Under the pieces are notes generated by a model. That model made no database searches and was not told where the DNA came from. It saw nothing but the letters and a program-made list of their open reading frames with translations. A program made the translations under genes and the position numbers. 64,000 nt of DNA, from the NCBI GenBank assembly GCA_963827905.1, contig CAWHCB010000008.1, forward strand, positions 97,375 to 161,374, written 5' to 3'. Numbering within the stretch: position 1 is the first letter of the stretch; every line of letters begins with the position of its first letter. Below, piece by piece: positions 8,483 to 18,175 of the stretch. The DNA comes from JACXTP01 sp963827905. GTDB lineage: Archaea > Thermoplasmatota > Thermoplasmata > Methanomassiliicoccales > UBA472.

Positions 8483-11104
8483 ATGTCGCAGTACGAGGCG
8501 GTCACCAGCGAACGCAAATGGCAGCAGATGTGGAAGGAGAGGGGCATTTACCACTTCGACTTCGACTCTGACAAGCCGGTCTATTCGATCGACAACCCGC
8601 CCCGCTACACCTCTGGAGCATTGCATCTCGGTCATGCCACTGGATACTCTCTCATCGATTTCGCTGCCCGCTACCACAGAATGCGCGGCTTCAACGTCAT
8701 GTTCCCCCTTTGCTTCGATGTGAACGGGACCCCGGTCGAGGTCAAGGTGGAGAAGAAACACAATATCAACAAGCTCACCGTTCCCCGCCAGGAATACATC
8801 AAGTTGTGCCAGGAGTTCGCCAACTCGTTCATTCAGGAGATGACGCGCCAGTTCGAGATCCTAGGCGAGTCCATGGACCCGACGGTCTATTACCAGACCG
8901 ACGCCCCCTATTACCGTCGCATAACCCAGATCTCCTTCCTTAAGATGTTGAAGAAGGGGTTGGCCTACAAAGGCACCTACCCGGTGAACTGGTGCCCCCG
9001 TTGCATCACCGCCCTGGCCGACGCCGAGGTGGAGCATGAATCCAACATCACGAAGCTGAACTACCTCAAGTTCGAGTTGAAGGGGTCCTCTGAGCACATC
9101 CTCATTGCCACCACCAGGCCAGAACTGCTTTGCACCTGCCAGCTCATCGCTGTCCATCCTGAGGACGCCAAGTACAAGCACCTGATAGGGAAGACGGTTT
9201 TGGTGCCCATCTTCGGTAAGGAGGTAAAGATCATCGCCGACGACAAGGTGGACCCGACCTTCGGCACTGGTATAGTGATGATCTGCACCATCGGCGACAA
9301 GACCGACCTGGAATGGGTCATGAAGTACAACCTGCCCTTGGAGAAGGGGATCGACGAACAAGGCCGTATGACCGAGCTGGCGAGGAAGTACGCTGGAATG
9401 GCCATCAAGGAGGCTCGGGCCGCCGTGATCGAGGACCTGAGGAAGGAAGGCATCCTCACCAAGCAAGAGGACCAACCTCAGAACTTGGGCATCTGCTGGA
9501 GGTGTCACACCACCATCGAGTTCCTGCAGGTGGAGCAGTGGTTCATCCGCACCATGGACTTCAAGCAGGAGGTCCTGAAGCTGGCGGACGAGATCAACTG
9601 GTTCCCAGAGTTCATGAAGGTACGCTTGCAGGACTGGGTCAATTCGTTGCAATGGGATTGGGTCGTTTCCCGGCAGCGTTACTTTGCCACACCCATCCCG
9701 GTATGGGAGTGCGAGTCATGCAAGCATGTGGTGCCAGCCCGGGAGGAGGATTGCTATATCGATCCCACCATCTCTGAGCCCCCTCTACCGCAATGTCCGA
9801 AGTGCAATGGAAAATTATTGCCCTGCCAGGATGTATTCGATACCTGGATGGACTCGTCGGTGTCACCACTGTACTGCACGTTCTGGGAGCGGGACCCGGA
9901 GAGATTCAAGAAGCTCTACCCTATGAGCATGAGGCCGCAGTCCCACGACATCATCCGCACCTGGGCCTTCTACACCATGCTTAGGGAGCATCTCATCACT
10001 GGGGTGAAGCCATGGAACGACATCATGATCCACGGCTTCATCATGGCCCCGGACGGGACGCCGATGCATACCTCCCTTGGCAACGTCATCGACCCGATGC
10101 CCATCCTGGAGAGCTATGGGGCGGACGCAGTGCGCTACTATGCCTGCACGTGCGCCTTGGGCGAGGACAACGCCTTCAGGGAGAAGGACGTGGTCCATGG
10201 CAAGAAGCTATGCACCAAGATGTGGAACCTGGGCAAGTTCGTGGAATCGGTGGTAAAAACAAGGCCGACCCAGGTCGGACTCCATGTAACCGACCGTTGG
10301 ATCCTCAGTCGTTTCTCGCGGACCGTTCAGAACGCCACCACCTTCATGGAGAACTATCAGTTCGACCGGGCGATGAAAGAGGTGGAATCTTTCGCCTGGC
10401 ATGAGTTCGCCGACCATTATGTGGAGATGGTGAAGCATCGGGTGCGCGACCCCCAGGACGAGGGCGTCAGGTACACCCTTTTCACGGTATATCTTGGCAT
10501 AATCAAGATGATGGCACCGATGCTGCCCCACGTCACAGAGGATGCCTACCAGAGCGGCTTCGTCGGAATGGATGGCTCTGTCAGCATACATATAAGCAAA
10601 TGGCCGGAGGCAGACGCCCCCGACCCAGACAGCGAGATGAAGGGCGAAATGGTCAAGGATGTGATCTCCGCCCTGCGCTCCTGGAAATCGGACAGGAAGA
10701 TGGCGCTGAACGCCGAGATGAGCTCAGTGGAGCTCATCGGGAACAGGGCCATGACACTGAACGGTTGTGAGAGGGACATAGCCGAGACGGTGAAGGCGAA
10801 GACCCTGAGCCTGGAGACCGCCGGTCAGCTAGAGGAGCGCATCGTGGCCGTCAAGCCGGTCCTCTCCAAGATAGGGCCGTTGTACAAGGCCAACGGCAAA
10901 GAGCTGGTGGAGCGAATAAAGGCCATGGAGCCGGAGAGCTTTGGGAAGGCGGTCGTGGAAGGAAACGCCATCATCGTGCTCGCCGACGGGACGGAGGTCC
11001 CGGTGGGACAGGACATCGTCGAGATACAGAGATCAATGGCATTGCATGGCAAGATGGTCGAGACGGTGCAGGTCGGCGATATCCTCATCGTGATAGAACC
11101 GTGA
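8483..11104 (+). CDS. valS: Valyl-tRNA synthetase (class Ia)
   Basis: The 873-residue enzyme has the class I HIGH signature as LHLGHATGY, a CP1 editing domain (IATTRPELLC through GTGIVMICTIGDKTD), a zinc pair CPRC/CWRC and CESC/CPKC, and the ValRS-specific DVFDTWMDSS and RPQSHDIIRTWAFYT. It charges tRNA-Val and edits misactivated threonine. Remarkably, the KMSKS loop, expected just before SLGNVIDP, reads PMHTS (10061-10075), so both catalytic lysines are replaced; the frame around it is clean. ATG 8483 lacks a Shine-Dalgarno and has a T/A-rich box at 8451-8460, so it is likely leaderless. A hairpin terminator follows at 11122. Confidence 0.93.
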   Translation: MSQYEAVTSERKWQQMWKERGIYHFDFDSDKPVYSIDNPPRYTSGALHLGHATGYSLIDFAARYHRMRGFNVMFPLCFDVNGTPVEVKVEKKHNINKLTVPRQEYIKLCQEFANSFIQEMTRQFEILGESMDPTVYYQTDAPYYRRITQISFLKMLKKGLAYKGTYPVNWCPRCITALADAEVEHESNITKLNYLKFELKGSSEHILIATTRPELLCTCQLIAVHPEDAKYKHLIGKTVLVPIFGKEVKIIADDKVDPTFGTGIVMICTIGDKTDLEWVMKYNLPLEKGIDEQGRMTELARKYAGMAIKEARAAVIEDLRKEGILTKQEDQPQNLGICWRCHTTIEFLQVEQWFIRTMDFKQEVLKLADEINWFPEFMKVRLQDWVNSLQWDWVVSRQRYFATPIPVWECESCKHVVPAREEDCYIDPTISEPPLPQCPKCNGKLLPCQDVFDTWMDSSVSPLYCTFWERDPERFKKLYPMSMRPQSHDIIRTWAFYTMLREHLITGVKPWNDIMIHGFIMAPDGTPMHTSLGNVIDPMPILESYGADAVRYYACTCALGEDNAFREKDVVHGKKLCTKMWNLGKFVESVVKTRPTQVGLHVTDRWILSRFSRTVQNATTFMENYQFDRAMKEVESFAWHEFADHYVEMVKHRVRDPQDEGVRYTLFTVYLGIIKMMAPMLPHVTEDAYQSGFVGMDGSVSIHISKWPEADAPDPDSEMKGEMVKDVISALRSWKSDRKMALNAEMSSVELIGNRAMTLNGCERDIAETVKAKTLSLETAGQLEERIVAVKPVLSKIGPLYKANGKELVERIKAMEPESFGKAVVEGNAIIVLADGTEVPVGQDIVEIQRSMALHGKMVETVQVGDILIVIEP

Positions 11105-11121
11105 GGTCGGCGCTAGAAAAT

Positions 11122-11140
11122 CACGAATGTTCGTGTTTTT
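11122..11140 (+). terminator. Hairpin plus T-run after valS
   Basis: The sequence contains the perfect palindrome CACGAATGTTCGTG (11122-11135) immediately followed by five T residues, 18 bp after the valS stop. This has the form of an intrinsic terminator. A second T-rich tract lies at 11281-11296. Confidence 0.6.
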
Positions 11141-11294
11141 CGACACTAGGACGTGCAACCGTAATATCCTAGATGTATCGTAATCGGTATCGTCGAACGT
11201 AAAGGATGTCCGGACCCCCTATATCTCCGTTCCATCCCCCCTAAATCCCCCATTATCGCCGGACGATCAGCGTTCTGACACTTTTTTTATTTTT

Positions 11295-11666
11295 TCAACT
11301 GAACCTGGTGGCCACCTTCCAGATGGCCATGGAAATTATAAGGTAGACGATACCGGTGATCTCGACAAAGAGGAATAGGCCCCCTAGAAAGGCGAGGATA
11401 AGAGAGACCAAACCGAGGATCCCGCAGGTCCGATAGGCTCCGAAGAGGTGTTTGAGCGGGGTCACGATGGAGTCGTACACGAAATAGATGAACACTGCAA
11501 GGACTATCAGGAACGCATATTGGACATAGGGAGATATGGTGTCTACAGCAAGGTCGAAGACCAGGGCGCCCGGGCTGAGACCGATGACGGTGAAGAGCCC
11601 GATGAGGAACATGGAGAGGACAGGTGTGAGCGACCTGTCCCTCCGATATCGGCGTCGACGAGGCAT
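11295..11666 (-). CDS. Small integral membrane protein, unknown function
   Basis: The 123-residue protein starts with a strongly basic segment (MPRRRRYRRDRS), then shows three or four hydrophobic helices: about residues 14-38, 46-68 with YAFLIVLAVFIYFVY, and two more between 80 and 120 (ILGLVSLILAFLGGLFLFV). The positive-inside rule puts the N-terminus in the cytoplasm. I recognise no family. It is a lone gene between convergent valS and the divergent tRNA-Gly. Confidence 0.6.
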   Translation of the reverse strand: MPRRRRYRRDRSLTPVLSMFLIGLFTVIGLSPGALVFDLAVDTISPYVQYAFLIVLAVFIYFVYDSIVTPLKHLFGAYRTCGILGLVSLILAFLGGLFLFVEITGIVYLIISMAIWKVATRFS

Positions 11667-11786
11667 CCCGGGAACGGTGATGTCTTATGCTTATTTGAAG
11701 TCCACGAAGTGGCTGTTGGCTAGATGTTGTCCGTCGCCAGCCACCAATAAGGTTTAAATGCATTCAGTTTATACCGAGGTTCACCT

Positions 11787-11859
11787 GCGGGCGTAGTGTA
11801 GCTGGTTATCACTTGAGCTTGCCAAGCTCATAACACGGGTTCAAATCCCGTCGCCCGCA
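11787..11859 (+). tRNA. tRNA-Gly, anticodon GCC
   Basis: The acceptor arm GCGGGCG (11787-11793) pairs perfectly with CGCCCGC (11852-11858), followed by discriminator A. The anticodon stem TGAGC/GCTCA encloses loop TTGCCAA, giving anticodon GCC for glycine codons GGC/GGU. The T arm ACGGG/CCCGT with loop TTCAAAT is canonical and a D arm GTG/CAC is present. No intron is seen. TATA-like boxes at about 11751-11760 and 11768-11774 precede it, and a T-run follows at 11862. CC after the discriminator is genomically present but no complete CCA. Confidence 0.95.
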
Positions 11860-12044
11860 CCTTTTCGGAATTTTCATTAATATATTTTTAATCATTAATT
11901 TTAATTAGATATTCATCCAGGTGAAAAGGATCGACCCCGTGGGATGGCAAACTTGGCTTAGGAGACATATTATGTCGTTGTAGCTACCAGTATGATTGAA
12001 TAAGTTAATTAGTAGCCATCTCCAAGTAATGACAAGGTAGTTTG

Positions 12045-12308
12045 ATGGGTAAAAAATTCGTTATCGAACTAAATGGAGAACCTTCTGAAAAATTGGCCAT
12101 GATCAAAGCCGCAGCTGCAAAAAAATATGTTAGTTTTGAAGGGGATGTCAATGAGGGTTATTTTTCAGGGGGAACTGCCATTGGTCTATTGATCAGAGGG
12201 ACCTATTCCATCAAGGGTTCGATAATCAAGATCAATGTTCTACAAAAACCGACGTCCTATACTTGGGAAGATGTGGAGCTCGAATTAAGGAAATTCATTG
12301 AATCCTAA
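12045..12308 (+). CDS. Small protein, possible PHA-granule-region (TIGR02610/PF09650)-like
   Basis: ATG 12045 follows AAGGTAG at about six bases. The 87-residue protein has a beta-strand start (KKFVIELNG), an alpha helix (LAMIKAAAAKKY), strands VSFEGDVNEGYFSG and GLLIRGTYSIKGSIIKINV, and a C-terminal helix VELELRKFIE. The layout (FEGD then a short strand, then a turn, then a final helix) recalls the polyhydroxyalkanoic-acid-system family PF09650, but similarity is weak. It is noticeably richer in A+T than its neighbours, which may mean a different origin. No neighbour gives a functional clue. Confidence 0.55.
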   Translation: MGKKFVIELNGEPSEKLAMIKAAAAKKYVSFEGDVNEGYFSGGTAIGLLIRGTYSIKGSIIKINVLQKPTSYTWEDVELELRKFIES

Positions 12309-12344
12309 AACCCTTTTTGAATTGCCATTTGGATTTAAAGAAAT

Positions 12345-12356
12345 GAACGTACGTTC
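12345..12356. promoter_or_regulatory. 12-bp perfect palindrome, candidate operator
   Basis: GAACGTACGTTC is a perfect 12-bp palindrome in the A+T-rich gap upstream of the REC-PAS-kinase gene. It could be a binding site for a dimeric regulator; no second copy was seen in this gap. Confidence 0.3.
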
Positions 12357-12467
12357 GATCTGAGCAATTTGGGCAATTAGAACGATTGCTTCCTAGGTGC
12401 TTTCTGTTTTCGTGATTATCACGTTGCGAATCTGCAGCTAGAACAAATGACTAACTGGCATCAAAAA

Positions 12468-12497
12468 GGCCTGATTCCGCTAATTGGTAATCAGGCC
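12468..12497. repeat. 9-bp inverted repeat upstream of the REC-PAS-kinase gene
   Basis: GGCCTGATT (12468-12476) and AATCAGGCC (12489-12497) form a perfect 9-bp inverted repeat around a 12-nt loop, 48 bp before the ATG at 12546. It may be an operator, or a hairpin in the transcript if transcription starts upstream. A further partial copy, CTGATT, occurs at about 12522. Confidence 0.45.
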
Positions 12498-12545
12498 AAT
12501 ACTTTATTCAAATCCTGAGGTCTGATTGATTAATCGGTACTCGGC

Positions 12546-14495
12546 ATGATTAGCATACTCCTGATTGACAACGATCCGTCGCTGCTACACCTGTGCAAGA
12601 CCTACCTGGAGCGTTCCTGCGACCTTAGAGTTGACTTCGCCCTATCGGTCAGGGATGCGGACGACAAGCTTGCCGAGAAGGTTTTTGATGCGATCGTGTG
12701 TGAGCACCAGTTGCCCTGGCGAACAGGCCTGGAGTTCCTCAAGAGGCTCCGTCTCAAGAACGATCCTATCCCTTTCATTTTGTTCACCGATTACGGCAGT
12801 GAAGATATCGTCATCGAGGCTTTGAACGCTGGTGCCGATTATTATGTCCGCAAGGGTGGCGATCCGAAGTCCAAGTTCGCAGAACTGGAACACATGGTCC
12901 GGGATGCGGTTCATAAGAGATGGCATGATGAGGCACAGCGCCTACGCAATGCCGCCTTCGACGCATCGGCGGTGGCATACGTCATCACCGACCCGGAGTT
13001 CCTAATAACAGAGGCGAACGAAGCATTCGCCAAGGCATGGAATCTTGAGAAGAGGAATGAGGCCTTGGGGGCGAACTTAAAAGGATATCTATTGAGCGGG
13101 GAGGTGGTCGGCGTCATAAAGACCTCCGTTGAGTTCATTGGAAAATGGGAGGGAGAGCTCACCGCGAAGAGAAAGGATGAGAGCACTTTTATCACCTATT
13201 GTCAGGCATCACCGCTTCATGATCCATCAGGGGACATCACTGGTTATTTCTTGACCATTTTGGCCAACCCGAAGAGGATCAGCTCAGAGAATTTGCCGAC
13301 CTCGGGCGATGCCAGATTCCGCGCTTTAGCGGACACTTCCAGCGAATGGTTATCGATCATTGACCAGAACGGCGATGTGGTCCATAGCACCCCTTCCTCG
13401 TTCGATCTGTCCGGTTACCGACCTTCCGAACTGCAAGGTCGCAAGTTCAGCGAATTCGTCGATGAAACCCATCTTGACCAATGGTGCGACCGAGATGAAG
13501 ACCGCATCAGAGCGGGATGAAGTGCATCGGTTCGAGACCTCGATACGACATCATGAGGGAACGTCCATTCCAGCGATCGTCGAACTGAGCAGGTTCCAGG
13601 AGGAGGAAGGGGCAACGCTGGTGATCGCCAAAGTTCAGAGGCATTCGCCGATCGAGGTCCCATCGGCGATCGGAACCTGAGGTTACCGATCCAAGTGAAA
13701 TCGAACCAGTCACCCAGGTCGAGTCAGTTCCTGCCCCAGTCGTGATGGCCGTACCTATACCTATACAAACCCATGACAAAATCGAGACCGAATCGGTCAT
13801 CGCCACTTCCAAAGCGGACCAAGAACCCATCGTCACCCGCAAGGACGATTTGGAACGTCTGGAGCTTCTGCAAGATATGTTGCAGATGGAATCCCTGTCA
13901 GCAGATGAGACCTCCAAAGTGCGGTTCGAGGAAATGGAGGGATTGCTGGCAACTGTCATCGCCCATGCCAAGTTCGCTGAGGAATATGACGCGATCGGGG
14001 CGGAGCCTGTATGGCAATCCGTTTATCAATCGATCCAGCACGCCGTTTCCGACTCCCCACTGGAACGAGCATACGTCATGAACCTCACAAACAAGCTCGA
14101 GGTCCAGGCCGACCCATTGCTGGAGAAGGCATTCCGTAACTTATTGGACTTCACCATCAAGAACGAGGGCGACGCCCACAAGATCTGGATTACCTATGAG
14201 GTTGAGCGTGAAGGTGTTCGCATCATATACGAGGACAATGGGACCGGGATCATTCCTGACCTAAAGGCCTCCTTATTCCGTGAGGGGCAGGACAGATACC
14301 ATGGACTTTGCATCGCCAAGCAAATCCTGAGGACCACCGGGATCGATATTGTAGAATCAGGAGACCCGAACAAGGGGATTAAGGTTCGAGATGTTCGTTC
14401 CCCTTGATCGATATCGCATAGAAGATGTCTCTTCCAGTGGGGATAAGGTCCGGAGTTCGCCAGGGGAACCGAGTTCGGTCTCCGCCACGGGATGA
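12546..14495 (+). CDS. REC-PAS-PAS-HATPase regulator, degenerate two-component protein, three frame breaks
   Basis: The repaired protein (about 648 residues) has an N-terminal receiver domain, two PAS domains (from FDASAVAYVITD and FRALADTSSEWLSII), a low-complexity Pro/Val linker and a C-terminal HATPase. Breaks lie near 13516, between about 13650 and 13677, and at 14384; after the last the natural end FEMFVPLDRYR extends to the stop at 14495. Key residues are lost: the receiver phospho-Asp position reads CEHQLP (Glu), the dimerisation helix lacks an HD-type H-box, and the HATPase N-box reads NLLDFTIKN, lacking the second Asn, although EDNGTGI is kept. It may act as a sensor or scaffold without phosphotransfer. 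It stands alone downstream of an inverted repeat. Confidence 0.75.
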
Positions 14496-14546
14496 TGGCA
14501 TCCTTTAACAACTTAACTTTTATTTATTAATATAAATTAAATTATA

Positions 14547-14930
14547 TTACTTACGGACTTTGATCTCGGCGACGTTCCTCGCCTTGATCAAGACCTGAAG
14601 CTTGGTCAGATTGGCAGGGATTGAAACTGTTTCTATGTTGACCATGCTTCCAACCTTGCCCTTGAATGTATCCCAATCAACATCATCCGCGAACGAAAGG
14701 ACCTCGATGTTGCTGAAACATATTGGGCCGTCCATCGACTCCAGGTCCCTTTTCATTACCTCCAATTCCTCGATGTTGTTGATGCAATATCCTGGGTTGG
14801 CGACCTTCTCAACCCGCTCCCTCATGACCTCGGTGGTGAGTTCCCCTATTGAAACGCCTTTTCTTTTTGCCTCGGCTGCGAACCTAGCATAGACCTCGTC
14901 GTCAATGCCCCTTATGGTGACATCGGTCAT
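14547..14930 (-). CDS. Ribbon-helix-helix domain protein
   Basis: The first 45 residues (MTDVTIRGIDDEVYARFAAE, then AKRKGVSIGELTTEVMRERV) fit a ribbon-helix-helix DNA-binding domain of the MetJ/Arc type: an N-terminal strand and two helices separated by KGVSIGE. The remaining 80 residues have strand/helix character (FSNIEVLSFAD, IETVSIPANLTKLQVLIKA) and resemble no domain I recognise. It could be a transcriptional regulator or the antitoxin half of a toxin-antitoxin pair, but no toxin gene flanks it. ATG 14930 has a strong GGAAGGTG site. G+C is lower than in neighbouring genes. Confidence 0.65.
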   Translation of the reverse strand: MTDVTIRGIDDEVYARFAAEAKRKGVSIGELTTEVMRERVEKVANPGYCINNIEELEVMKRDLESMDGPICFSNIEVLSFADDVDWDTFKGKVGSMVNIETVSIPANLTKLQVLIKARNVAEIKVRK

Positions 14931-15033
14931 ATGAGCACCTTCCTACCGCTGGTGCATGAACGGCATGGGGATTAAAACCTCCCTTGATGGAAAAGCGTGG
15001 GGCTGTGCATGTCAGATACCTTGAGTTCTACCA

Positions 15034-15285
15034 TCAGATTAAGAGCCAGAGGACTGCCCCCAGAGATATGATGATGCTGATGGCGGCCCCTCTTAGGAAT
15101 AGCTCGCCCCCGATGCCGGTTTCGGTCCTTTCTCGGTGCTCTTTCACGACCTCTGGTCTCTTAATTGATCTGACGTCGTCGCCCATTCTTGACATTGTCT
15201 GCCAAGTTGTTCGCTGTGTCTGCAAGCAGTTCTCTTGTAACCTCGCATCGTATAATGCGTTTCCAATCTTTGGTGCGTGTGTCAT
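15034..15285 (-). CDS. Small C-terminally anchored membrane protein, unknown
   Basis: From ATG 15285 an 83-residue protein is read: a hydrophilic, charged segment (DARLQENCLQTQRT, VVKEHRERTETG) followed by a single hydrophobic helix at the very end (LFLRGAAISIIISLGAVLWL). This is the topology of tail-anchored proteins. GGTGAT precedes the start. The opposite strand is also open here, but its translation lacks protein-like character. Existence of the gene is plausible, not certain. Confidence 0.4.
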   Translation of the reverse strand: MTHAPKIGNALYDARLQENCLQTQRTTWQTMSRMGDDVRSIKRPEVVKEHRERTETGIGGELFLRGAAISIIISLGAVLWLLI

Positions 15286-15446
15286 CTTTATCACCATTAT
15301 CACCATTATATTCTATTGACTATTTGTAATTATCCAAAAAGGCATGACGAAATTGAGAACATAGCTTGCCTATCGACCACTGGCATTCCTGGGAAAATGA
15401 TCAGGTAGGCCATACCATTAAATTTGTATGATAGGAATTCAGGACG

Positions 15447-16413
15447 ATGAACGATGCCTTGAGGACGGGCGGCCATGATGATGAGGACAAGGAGGCAGCA
15501 GGCACCGTCTCCGCCAAGGATGTGGTGATGCGGTATGGGAATATCATGGCCCTCGACCATCTTTCCATGGAGATACCCACAGGCATCGTGGGTTTACTAG
15601 GGCCGAACGGAGCTGGCAAGAGCACCTTCATCAAGGCCGTACTAGGGCTGGTGGAACCTCAAGGCGGGAACGATCACGGTCGGGGGATTGGACTCCAAGC
15701 AGAATGTGTTGACCATTCGGGACAGGGTAGGCTACATGCCCGAGCACGATTGCCTGGTAGAGGTGATGACCGGCGTCGAGCTGGTCTCATATTTCGGGAT
15801 GATCTCGGGGATGTCCAAGAACGATTCCATTCCTCGCAGCCATGAGGTCCTAGACTTCGTGGGTATAGGAGAGGAGAGATACCGACCCATTTCGTCCTAT
15901 TCCACAGGAATGAAGCAAAGGGTCAAACTGGCACAGGCGATCGTCCACGACCCCGACCTTTTATTCTTGGACGAGCCCACCAACGGCATGGACCCGCTCG
16001 GCCGGGAGGAGATGTTGGACCTGATCGAACGGATAGCCGCGGGTCATAAGTCGATACTGGTCTCATCTCACATATTGCAGGACATGGAGAGGGTGTGCGA
16101 ACATGTCATCATCATCAACAACGGAAGGGCGGTGGCACAGGGCAGCCTCAAGAACCTCCTGGGGGCTCAAGAAGGAAGGATGAAACTAGTGGCCCGTGGC
16201 ATCCCTGAGGATCTGGCCTCCTTCATCAAGTACTTGGAAAGGGAACAAAGGGTGATCTCAACCTCTGAGGAACATGGGCAAGTGACCGTGGTCCTTATCT
16301 TGAGAGGACCCAGTGGCGAGATCTTCGCCGCAGCTAAGAACGCCGGCGTGCAGGTCCGGTCCTTGACCTCGGACCTGAGCACGCTTGAGGAAGTCTTCAT
16401 CCGCTCGGTCTAG
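15447..16413 (+). CDS. ABC transporter ATP-binding protein, frame broken near 15667
   Basis: Walker A is GPNGAGKST, the signature helix STGMKQRVKLAQAI, Walker B LLFLDEPTNGMD and the switch His lies in SSHILQDME; the C-terminal 90 residues form the extra domain typical of exporters of the NatA/CcmA type. A surplus G in the GGG run near 15667 shifts the frame between the Q of VEPQG and GTITVGG. It is the first gene of an ATPase-permease-ATPase-permease cassette; the next gene begins 9 bp on. A TATA-like box at about 15417-15426 lies 25-30 bp before ATG 15447, consistent with a leaderless start. Confidence 0.9.
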
Positions 16414-16422
16414 GTGTGGCAT

Positions 16423-17244
16423 ATGGGTCTGGATCCGATACGATACAAACCTTGGAAAGGGCAGAGGACGGAGCACGCCAAGCGCTTCTTGGTCATCACC
16501 GACCATGTGTTCCGACAGAAGCTGCGGTCCAAATGGTTGCTCGGGATCATCATTCTCGGTTCGATCCTGGTGTGGGTCTTCCCGATCCTCATATTCTCCT
16601 TATCGCCCCATGATTCGCTCACCACGGAGATGATGCTGGAGACCTTGCAGAATGACGTGCTCTTCATCTTCGTCCTGATCGCCGCATCTCTGGTATGCGC
16701 CGACCTCATTTCCGAGGACCTGAGGGGGAATTCCCTGGTCCTTTATCTTTACAGGGCTCTGCGACCGGAAAGGTACCTGCTAGGCAAGGTCCTGGGGGCT
16801 TTATTGGTCATGTCCCTCTTTACGCTCATCCCACCCATCGCCCTGGGGATCGCGGTCACGGCCACCCAGACCGGCCCGGACTATCTGGCTAGCGCGGAGG
16901 TCATCGCGCGCACCGTGCTCGCTGCAGTCCTGACCACGATCTTCTTCGTGCCTGTGGGCATGATGCTCTCCTCATTGACCACCAAGCGCACTTACGCCGC
17001 CGTGGGCATCTTCATGTTCTTCTTCACCATGACCATCGTGGCTGGCATCTTCTCAGAGTCGGATATCAACTGGCAATTGCTGGGCCCGGGCAATCTGCTC
17101 AATTTCTGGTATGACGTGATCTTTGGTGAACCATTGCCCGAAGGATTGAGCTCGGCCGGTATGGCCATTATGACATTCATTTTGCTTGTTCCGCCTTTGA
17201 TCGTGACGTACTGGCGGATATTGTCGAAGGGGGTTGGCAAATGA
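16423..17244 (+). CDS. ABC-2 type membrane permease
   Basis: The protein has a basic cytoplasmic N-terminus followed by six hydrophobic helices (for example WLLGIIILGSILVWVFPILI, VLFIFVLIAASLVCADLI, LLVMSLFTLIPPIALGIAV) and the motif RYLLGKVLGALL typical of ABC-2 permeases. ATG 16423 has AGGTG upstream; an in-frame GTG at 16414 directly after the previous stop is possible but less well spaced. The stop overlaps the ATG of the next ATPase (ATGA, 17241-17244). It is probably an export channel partnered by one or both flanking ATPases; the substrate is unknown. Confidence 0.88.
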   Translation: MGLDPIRYKPWKGQRTEHAKRFLVITDHVFRQKLRSKWLLGIIILGSILVWVFPILIFSLSPHDSLTTEMMLETLQNDVLFIFVLIAASLVCADLISEDLRGNSLVLYLYRALRPERYLLGKVLGALLVMSLFTLIPPIALGIAVTATQTGPDYLASAEVIARTVLAAVLTTIFFVPVGMMLSSLTTKRTYAAVGIFMFFFTMTIVAGIFSESDINWQLLGPGNLLNFWYDVIFGEPLPEGLSSAGMAIMTFILLVPPLIVTYWRILSKGVGK

Positions 17245-18174
17245 CCGACCCAGTGATCTTGGCCAACACCTTGTCCAAATGGTATGGGGAGGTGATCGGC
17301 CTCAACAGCTTCAACCTTGAGATCGGCAAGGGGATAACCGGCATCGTGGGGCCGAACGGGTCGGGAAAGAGCACTTTGTTCAAATTGGTGACCGGCACGA
17401 TAAGACCGAACTCCGGCACACTATTGGTGATGGGGCAGAGGCCTTGGAAGAACCCAGAGCAACTGTCGAAGATCGGGTTCTGCCCAGATTACGATTTCCT
17501 TCCCCCAGACCTGACTGGGAGGGAATACCTCACATTCTCCGGAGGCTTGCATGGGATGCAGGGAACGTCACTTGAAACCAGGATCGAAGAGGTCCTCGCC
17601 GTCGTGGAGATGAAGGGGGCGGCCGACCGTAAGATGGGCGGTTACAGCAAGGGCATGAGGCAACGCATGAAGATCGCCGGTTCCCTCGTCCATGACCCTG
17701 AGCTATTATTACTTGATGAGCCGCTCACTGGCACCGACCCAATGGTCCGTCGCGAGATCATCGATCTTGTGAAGCACTTACACAAGGATCATGGCCACGA
17801 CATCGTCGTATCCAGCCATGTCCTGCATGAGATCGAGAGGATGACCCACCAGGTGGCATTGATCTATAAAGGAAGGGCGGTCGCCTCCGGGGACATCTCG
17901 GAGATCCGGAGGCTGATGAGCGACCATCCCCACGATATAGTGCTGGAAGGGAAGGAAATGCTCGCCTTGGCCCGCTTGTTGCTGGATAAACAGTTCACGG
18001 TCTCGCTGGAGCTCAGTCCGGACCGACGGACGCTTGCATGTAAAGGTCTCCCAGCCAGAGGAGTTCTTCGATGAGGTGCCAGACCTCATACGGGAGAGCG
18101 GGAGCACCATCGAAAGGATGGAAAGCCTGGATGACGACCTTGAATCAGTGTTCCGTTATCTGGTGAGGTGGTGA
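17241..18174 (+). CDS. ABC transporter ATP-binding protein, frame broken near 18040
   Basis: All ABC motifs are present: GPNGSGKST, SKGMRQRMKIAGSL, LLLLDEPLTGTD and SSHVLHEIE. Near 18040 an extra base leads to a premature stop at 18074; the corrected frame continues VSQPEEFFDEVPDLIRES and ends FRYLVRW, stop 18174, two bases before the ATG of the next permease. The normal C-terminal exporter domain is thus recovered. It is the third gene of the four-gene cassette and overlaps the upstream permease by four bases, so the four are almost surely one transcript. Confidence 0.9.
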
Positions 18175-18175
18175 G

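Noticed and set aside
14547..14930. Toxin-antitoxin module
   Set aside because: The ribbon-helix-helix protein has no adjacent toxin-like gene.
15289..15308. Short tandem repeat of ATCACCATT
   Set aside because: Only two copies of nine bases; not meaningful on its own.
14984..15319. 111-residue forward-strand protein
   Set aside because: The translation lacks protein-like composition; the reverse strand gives a better small anchored protein with a ribosome-binding site.
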